Made by a program: the position numbers and the translations under genes. From Novipirellula herctigrandis (GTDB lineage: Bacteria; Planctomycetota; Planctomycetia; Pirellulales; Pirellulaceae): 64,000 nucleotides of DNA. Positions 1 through 9,000 of this stretch are shown here, one piece after another; the stretch's first letter is position 1; every line of letters starts with the position of its first letter. The DNA is taken from contig SJPJ01000001.1 in assembly GCA_007859835.1 (NCBI GenBank), positions 6,827,260-6,891,259 on the forward strand, written 5' to 3'. The notes beneath the pieces are model-generated. The model was given only the letters and a program-made list of their open reading frames with translations, had not been told where the DNA came from and did not search any database.

Positions 1-2
1 TG

Positions 3-3000
3 CTCGATGAAAACGGCAATGTGCTGGCACGTAGCGACAACAGTTTTGATGAGATCAGCGGCGCGTCGGATGTGCTTGTCTTGGATCCATCGTTCGAAGG
101 AACAACGACATCACTGCAAACGCAGCCGGATGTGTTCACCGAGTTTGGTGCAGGCGGCCTTTATGAAGATTTCGGATCGACGAACCCACGTGACGCTGGT
201 ATCCACTTTGTGTTACCCGGCAGTACCGCGGATTCCAACGCTCGGAGCGTCTATTTCTTCCGCGTCCTGAGCGCATCTCACAACCCCGATGACGCGGGTT
301 GTGGTCTGACCGATGGTGGCTATCGATTCCAGTTGCGATTGCAAGAAGAACAGGAATTTGCTGGCAGCGTGGTCCGCTACACGGACATTCGCTACGCCAA
401 CCATGGGATTCACACGCGTGGTTTGCCGAGTTCGTCACCACTTTTGGGTGAAGCTCAAGAGAATGAACAAATCAATTCGTTTATCGCCAGTAACGACTCG
501 ATCGCCACCGATACTGGGTTCAATGGAACGGATATTCCAGGTAACCGTGCTCAATATCTTGGCAACTTGCTGCGAAGCGAAGACATGGTCTTCAGCGTTG
601 GCGGGTCGTTGTCCAGTGGTGCCGATATTGACTTCTACCAAATCGATGTTGATCGAGTGAACGGTGGATTCAACTCGCAAACGACAGGTGTCTTTGATAT
701 TGACTATGCGGATGGTTTCAATCGTCCCAATACGACACTTTACGTGTACTACGATCCCGATGGGGAAGACGGAGCGATCGAGCCAAGCTTGGTTCTTATC
801 GGCGACGATAGCAGTGTACTAGACGATCAATCGAGTCCCGTTAGCGGGTTGGCAAACGACTTGCTCACGCGAGGCTCCGTGGCACCAGGGGATCCGTTCA
901 TCGGGCCTGTGTCGTTGTCGGGTGGATCGTATTTTGTTGCAGTCGTCAATGATGGCTTGGTCGCGGATGCTTTATTGAATCCAACGACGCGACGCGAACC
1001 GCTCGAATCGGTGTTGCGAATTTTCGAAGACCATGTCAGCTCGATCGGTGGTGGCACGGCATTGGCGCCCCGTGAAGGCGCGTTCATTGACCAAACGACG
1101 CTGAATCCTGGTTGGTCGGTCACGCTTGATCGGGCGACAGATCCAGGACACGGTATTGGTGAAACCTTTAACGGGTCGCGAACCAACGCACTCTTCCCGC
1201 CAAGTGTTCAAACGGAAATTCAGTTCCAAAATGGGACGTTTGCTTCGGCACAGGATTTGTCGCTTGGTGATCCGCTGTGGAGTTTAGCCGACGATCCGAA
1301 CATCGGAAACCGATCGGTCAATACATCGCAATTCATTCCTCACACGACCGTTAACGGTAACACGTTTAATGAGATCGTTGATATCTATCGATTTGACGTT
1401 CCTGTCGATGGTTCGGCAGTCACTTTGGATATCGACTTTGGTGCGAACCCGTTCGTCTTTGACCCTGACAATTTGCCTGACGACTTCCCTGCTATCCCCA
1501 ACCAGAATGATCCGGATAGTGTCGATTTGAAATTGGAATTGTTCGACGCCAATTTCAATCGCATTGGATTTGACTCGTTTGATGCGGTGAGTGCAGGCCA
1601 GCTCGGATCGCTGCCGATGTTTGTCACCTCGACGTTTGGCAGTTCGTTGAGCGATGACCCGTTCATCCAGCAAACTCTTTTGGCGGGTACTTATTTCGTG
1701 GCGGTTTCGCCCGAAGCGACGACCTACGATGCGGGCACTCTCTCGTTCTCACTCGACCAAGACGAACGACCAACTTCGGGAACCTATTCTCTGCAAGTGA
1801 GTGTTGAAAATCATGCAAACGATGGTGGCGATCCGACGAATTCGTCGATTCATTTTGATCGTAGCCAACCAAGCGGGACAGTCGAAAGTGTCGCGTTTGA
1901 TTTGGCAGGTTATGGTCCGAACGATCAGCCTAATTTGTACTTCAGCTATTTTTACGATCCAGGATTCGGTGACGATGTCGCGATCACGGCCCGTAGCATA
2001 GAGAATCCGACCGCAGTCGCATTAAACGATGTCACATTTTCACCAAGTACGTTCGGTAGCGTGTGGAATCAAGGCGTTGCCTCACTTGCGGACTTCGCTG
2101 GCGATACCGGAATCGTGATCGAATTCAGCTATACAAGTGGCACCGGCATCGGCGATGGTTTGTACCTCGATGATTTCATTGTCGGGTTCTCCGAACGAGG
2201 TGAAATGATTACCGGTGCTCCTTCGGGTGTAGTCGGAATATCGGGGTTCTCGGACTCGACCTCTAACAGTGGTGAATACCAATTAGAAGTTCGACCAGCC
2301 ACGTCGTACGCAACACCGAATTTCGGTGGTAGTATTACTCTTGATACGACTTATGACACGAATGATCGCTTGAGCGAATCGGTGACGGTTATCGCACCGC
2401 ATGTCGACCAAATCGCAGACGGTGATACGTTTGTCCTTAGCGATGGCGTCAAACAAGTGACGTTTGAATTTGACTTGGACACGGTTGCGGGCGTTGCGCC
2501 GGGCAATATCCAGGTTCCTTACACCGCCCTCAGCACGCAATCGCAAATTGCTGATGCGATCCGCTCAGCGATCAATTCACAAACGGTGCAAAGCACGGTG
2601 CAAATCCAAGCATCGGATTCGTCGGGTTCGGCCACAGGCGGAAACGGGGATGTGCGAGTTGCCCTGTCGGGTAACGTGGTTGGCGATTTCCTTTCGCTGG
2701 ACCGATCGACGGATTTGCCCCCATCGGGCACGCCACTTCCAAATGCCGGTAACGGTTTCCAATTGCCAGTGGTTTACAACCAAGGTTTTGGTGATGCGAA
2801 CGTCGAGCGATACCAAAGCCAAGTGATTGTGGAAAACAATGTCATTCGCGACGTCCGCGCCATCGGCGTGTACAGCGAAGCGGGCGTGCGTGGGTTTGAT
2901 CCTGAGGACCTTAGCCCCGCTCGAACGACAGACTCCGTCATTAACAACAACCCGATTCTGACGCGGTCGGCCAATAATCCGATCCGCTTTAGCGATTACG

Positions 3001-6000
3001 ATCCAGCGCCGATTGGAAATGCCTACCCAGGAGCCGTTCGCAATTTCCCAACACTTAATGACGCAGTCATTGGCGGGGAAATGAGCGGAATTGTGGTCCG
3101 CAATAATGTGATTGACCAAGCTGGCATGGTCGGCATCAAGGTCGAAGGTCAAATGCGTCCGTACGTCATCGATTCGAGTGATTTCGGGATTGATAGCGTT
3201 CTGTTTGGTGATTTGATTTCCGATGGTTTGACGATGATCGTCGATGCAGCGGATGTGCGAGTGGTCTTCGAATTTGAAGACATCGGTGGTGACGCGACGA
3301 CCGCCGGCGGTAGCGGTGTTCCGGGTGGTAACGGATTCGCCGACGGCCATGTTCCAATCTATTACCGTCGCACGTCGGGCACACCTGGATACAACGGTGG
3401 CGGTTCTGCGGGAACACGTTATGAAACGATGTTGTCGATCTATAATGCGTTCAACAGCAGTATTTTGGTCAGCAATGGACTCGCTCCCCTGGCCAAGGCA
3501 ACTTTGTCGACATCGATGCAAGGAGATGATGACGACTTCTTCGGCTCCATCTTTGGACCGACCAATGCGGCGGTATATCTTGAAGGGGTGACGAACGTTC
3601 AATTTTCGTTCTCGTTCCTGAATCCACCACCGGTTCCCGCTCTGAATCCGTTCGATTTGACTGGCTTGGCAGCGGTCCATGAGGCACCGCAACCGGTTAG
3701 CCGATTGGTCAACAATACGATCTTCGGTGAAGACGGCACAGCAAGTCTGAATACGGGATCGCCTACTGCGGAGCCGAACGAGGTTCTGTTGCAGGCCGTT
3801 GAAACGCGAGTCGGCAACGCCCATACAGGCGCATTTACCGCGACCGGGTCGATCGGTGATTCTACCGACGTTCCTGCGGCTGCCGATGTTGACATGTACC
3901 GCGTCCATTTGGGTGCCGGTGACCGATTGACGGTCGATGTGGACACGGCTCTCGGCGGCCTTGATGCCGTGATTCGCGTCTTCGATTCAAGCGGCGTCGA
4001 AGTTGCCATGAACGACTTTGGTGCAGCACCCGACTATCTCGAAACAGCAGCCAATCCTGCGGCATTCGACTCGGCTTTGGTCAATCCAGTTGACCCGTTT
4101 GTCGATTTTACTGCTCGACGCGAAGATACCTACTACGTTGGTGTCTCGTCCTCGGGACATGACGATTACGATGCCCAAACGACATCGGATCGAATTAGTG
4201 GTGCCGGTGGTACTGGGCAGTACAACGTTGCCATCGAAGCCTACGCGCCACGGTCGTTTGTGTTGTCGGTCGACGATGGAAGTAACGCTCGATTTCCTGC
4301 TGCAAACCAAGGGATTGACGGCGCTGCATTGGTCGGAACCACGTTTACGATCACGCAAATCCCCGACCGTTTGGAAACGGGTAACAATCCAACCAACGTC
4401 CAAACTTTCGAGTTTAGCAACGCAGCGGGTGGATTGCGTTTGGCCAATGGTAACGTCAACGTTCCCATTCGTGCTGGCGAGGCGTTCCGCGTTGCGGACA
4501 TTTCGACGGCGATAGCAGACGCTATTAGTGGCGTCAATTTCGTTGACAATCAAGGAACTCCCAACCCGCCGCTGCCGAACCATGAATTTGGCAACGGACC
4601 CGATGGAGTGACTGGGCCAATCGCCCGAGTGACGGCGAGTGCGCTTGGTGGCCAGGATGGCTATTCGGGTGGCTTGCAGTTCTTCTTGGACTTCCATGAC
4701 AACAACACCGTGTTTGGTCATAACCGACTTGCTGCGGTAGCCGGTTCTTCCGGTGTTGGAGGATCTTCGACTCGTGGAGATGGAGTTTCCGAACTTTACG
4801 TGCTCGTGGAACGGGCTGCTGAAATTTCGATTAGTCCTGAAGCCGCTGCTGCCGGGTTGCGACTCGATCCAGCCGCAGGACTGAATATTGACCAGTTGTA
4901 TCCTGAAACCGGTATTTTGCTGACGGGCGGAAGTAGCGGTACGGTGCTCAACAATGTGCTGTCGAATTTGCACCAAGGCGTTGTCAATGAATTTACTACT
5001 TTTAGTGGTTTCTTCCCGAACAATACCGACGTGCATCCGAAGCCAGGGTCGGTGATCGTCACCGGAAATGCGTTCCAGCATATTGAAACGGCGAACAATG
5101 TCTTCCGTCAAAACATGACGCAGCCATTCACTGGAAACGGGAATATTGGGATCACGCCGGGACCGAGTAATGTCAATGGTGGAACCGACGATTTTAACTT
5201 CACCCTGGATGACGATGAACCATTGTTCGTCAATCCAGCCGGTGACAATTTCTTGCCCGCTCCGAACGCAGTGATCATTGATAGTGCGGTAAACTCGATC
5301 ACGGATCGCGATACCTTCGTCGACGTGAAGGAGTCCGTTGGTATCTTGGCGAGCAACGTCATTGCTCCGTCGCGTGATGTTTACAGTGTGCTGCGAGCGG
5401 ACCACCCGGTTTATGCTTCGCCTCATGCCGTTGGCGAGACGATCTTCAAAGATCGCGGTGCGGTGGAACTTGCTGATTTCGTCGGCCCTGTGGCGATCCT
5501 TGAAGTGCCTCGCGATAACGATTCGCAATTCATCGATACCGATGGTGCAACGGCCTATGTCGCTTTCGAAGACAAGACGTATAAGGAATTCCGCATCCAA
5601 TTGCGTGACAATGGGGATGCATCGGATCCGTTCCTCGGCCATGGCATCGACGACAATACAATTGCGGTTCCCAATGGGCCTGGTTTGCGGCTTGCGGGAT
5701 CCAACGTGACCGTGTTCGAAGATGACCGTTTGCTCGAAGAAACGATCGACTATACCTTCCACTACGACTCGACGAAGAACATCGTTATCCTGACGCCACT
5801 TGCAGGTGTTTGGCAGAATGACCGAGCGTATCGAATCGAATTGAACGGATACGATCGCAACGTGTTGGTCGCACCGAGTGCAAGTCAGGTTTCCGATGGT
5901 GATCAAATCACGATTACTGATGCGAACGGTGGCGACGTCGTCTTCGAGTTCGAAACGGGTTACCAATTGTTGGTCCCTGAAACGATCTCGTTAATGGTTC

Positions 6001-9000
6001 CTATTAACGGAACCAACGAAGGTGGCGTCCGCGATGGCGGTATCTTCCAAATCGACGATGGTACCCATTCAAGCGTCGTCTTTGAATTCAACAAACCCGG
6101 CGACGCGAAATTGCCCGGCAGTGTTGAAGTGCTTTTGCCTGACGGACCGACTCCAGCGGATCCGGACGCCTTGGATGCGTTCTTAACTGAAATTGCGACC
6201 AACATTCAAGCGGCAATTGACGCGCAAGTTGCTGCGGGAAGCTTGGACGTTGACACAATGCTCGATGGACACGCGGTGATCATCGGTGCGGAAACCGGAG
6301 CGATCGTCAATACGCGTGGTAGCGGTTTGGTTCAAGATGTTCGCACGTTGTCGCTACAAGTACCTGCGGCGGGAGCTAGCTTCGGTGGTGTTGTCGATGG
6401 TGACACCTTTACGATCAACGATGGTGTGGAGACAGTTACATTCGAATTTAATAACGCTGGCGGACTCAATGACGCGACGAATGTTGGGATTTCGATTGTG
6501 GGCAATCCGAATGCGACTCAGTTGGCACAGCTGATTCAGCAGTCGGTCGCGGTTCGCATGCGACTGAACCCGCTTGTCTATGACACTTCGGTTTACTTGA
6601 ATTTGCCTCTTGATGGTGCTGCATCGGTTCCGAGTGGCCAACTCAGCTTGGTTGGTCTTAGCCGTACACCTACAGACGGCGATTTGATTACGCTGACGCC
6701 CGCACCAAACGCGGATGGTTCGATTGACCCGCCCGTAATCTTTGAACTCAACCGCACTGACGAATCGCCCGCTCCGGCGGACGACGGAGTCGCGATTGGC
6801 AACACCGCCATCAACATCACGCGTTTGACCACAGCGGATGAAATGGCCCAATTGGTCGTCAATGCAATTCAATCGGTTGACGTCAACGGTTTGATCGAAG
6901 CGAACGTTACAGCTGAACCGGGCGGCCAATTGTCGATTGGCGGCGAAGTCGGACTCGGATTTGATACCACGGGGGTTGCCCTGGAAGTCACCGGCCAACC
7001 AAGTGTTGCCGGTACCTCGACGATCGAAGTCTTTGGTCCGCTACTATTGCAATTGCCGCTTGTTGGCGGCGGTGGATTCGCCGACGGGTCGGTGTTGATA
7101 TTGAAGGATACTGTCGGTAACGATGTGGTCTTTGAATTCAACCTAGCGAACACGCCACAAGACGTCGCTGGTGCAGTTCCGGTCACATTCAATACGTTTG
7201 ATCCGGTCAACACGCTTGCCGGTACGTTGGTCGCTGCGATCAACAGTTCGACCGCTGGTATTGTTTCATCCAACGCAGGCAATGGTCGCGTTTCGCTTGG
7301 TCGCATCTCAGCGGATCGAGTCGATCTCGGTGGTTTGGAAAATGACCCAGTCGATCCGACCGACGATGTTCCAGGTGTTCCGCAAATCGCGGTCCGTCGT
7401 GGGATCGTTATCGATGGCGAAACCTTGACGATTCGTCAAGGAGCCGATTCGGTTACTTACGAATTTGAATCGATCTCCAATGGTGGAGGCGTTACCGCAG
7501 GCAATGTCGCGATTCCATTCTCGTCGACCAGTTCGACCGGGGACATCGCTGAGAGTTTGGCGGCCGCGATCAACAACAATCGTGGTGGGTTGCAGTTCAA
7601 TTTGAACGACGATCATCCGCTGCCAGCGGAAGTCGTGGTCGACGCGGTGGGCGATCCAACGGGTGCGGTAACACTCAACGATGTGCCAGGCACCATCATT
7701 TTAACCGCAACTCCAACGGGCGCTGAACCGACCTTAAACGTGGTTGGTATCCCGGGTGGAGCACAGCCCGTCTTTATCTCGCCATCGGCGACCGACGAAG
7801 ATGTCAAGCGAGCTTTGATCAAGGCCATCAATAGTCCATCGGTTGCTGCCTTCACTGATCTAAATGCAGTCGACCGTGGTGGATCGACGTTCTTTGTCGA
7901 GAATGCTAGCGATTTTAGTGGCCCGATTGATTCGTTCTATCTGAGTGGTATCAAAGATGTCGACGGCAATCCACTCGAAGCAAATCGCGCCGACAACACG
8001 ACCCAGTTCACGATTCTGATGCCTCAAGTTGGTTTGGACTTTGGTGATGCCGCCGGTCCAAAGCTTGGCACGATTGGCCGTTACCCAACGACCCTTGCTA
8101 CCGACGGACCACGTCACGTGGCCGGTGGTGGTTTGATGCTCGGTAGCCTCGTCGATGTGGATGCAGACGGACGACCGGGCAATCAAGCGGACGGCGACAA
8201 TGTCGCGCTTCAAGTTGCTACGACCGGATCGCTGTTTGCCGTTTCGACAATTGATGGTGTTGCAACCATCACATTGGATCCGTCGGTGCCGCTGGCAAGT
8301 GCGGATGGCGACACGATCGTTATCGATACAGGCTATGCAATCGCGACGTTGGAATTCGATACCGACGGACTGTTTGACGAAGACCACTTCGCGATCAAGT
8401 CATCGGTCAGTGACACGCCCGAGATGATCGCCGCGGCGATTGTCCGAGCGATTGCCGAAAGCCCGGTCGAGCCTGCCTCGACGGTGGTTAGCGGCGACAC
8501 AGTGGTTGTCAGCGGTAACGATGAGGATGGCGTCAGCTTTATCAGCGAGAACAATCCGCTTGGCATCCTAAACGAAGGGACCGGAACCTACGTCACGATC
8601 ACAAATACCGACGGATCGACGTACCAAGAACTTCGCTATCCTGTGACGGTCACTGTCACCGGAGGCGGTTTTGTTGACGGTTGGATTGACTTTGGCGCCG
8701 ATGGAGACTTCGATGACCCAGGCGACCAAATCCTGTTCAGTGAACCGTTTGACGGAGCATCGGGATCGGTGACTCGAACCTTCATGGTGCCGTACTCGGA
8801 AAATCCATGGAATATCACGGATTCGGCAAACACGTTTGCTCGATTCCGAGTTTCCAAGACTGGTGGGCTTTCACCGAGCGGATTGGCGCTCAGCGGTGAA
8901 GTCGAAGACTACTCGTTGGCCCTCATTCCAGGTTTGCCACCGACCGTCACACCGGCCCAAGCCGCACGCAACTTTGCGACGCCGGAAGATGTCGCCCTTC

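Noticed and set aside
3987-5966. Long open frame of ~659 codons on the minus strand inside giant gene 1
   Set aside because: It is antisense to a frame with clear domains, its product is low in recognisable structure and rich in Arg/Ile/Val from the complement of the host codon bias, and no motif or ribosome binding site supports it. The same holds for the minus-strand frame at 2577-3908.
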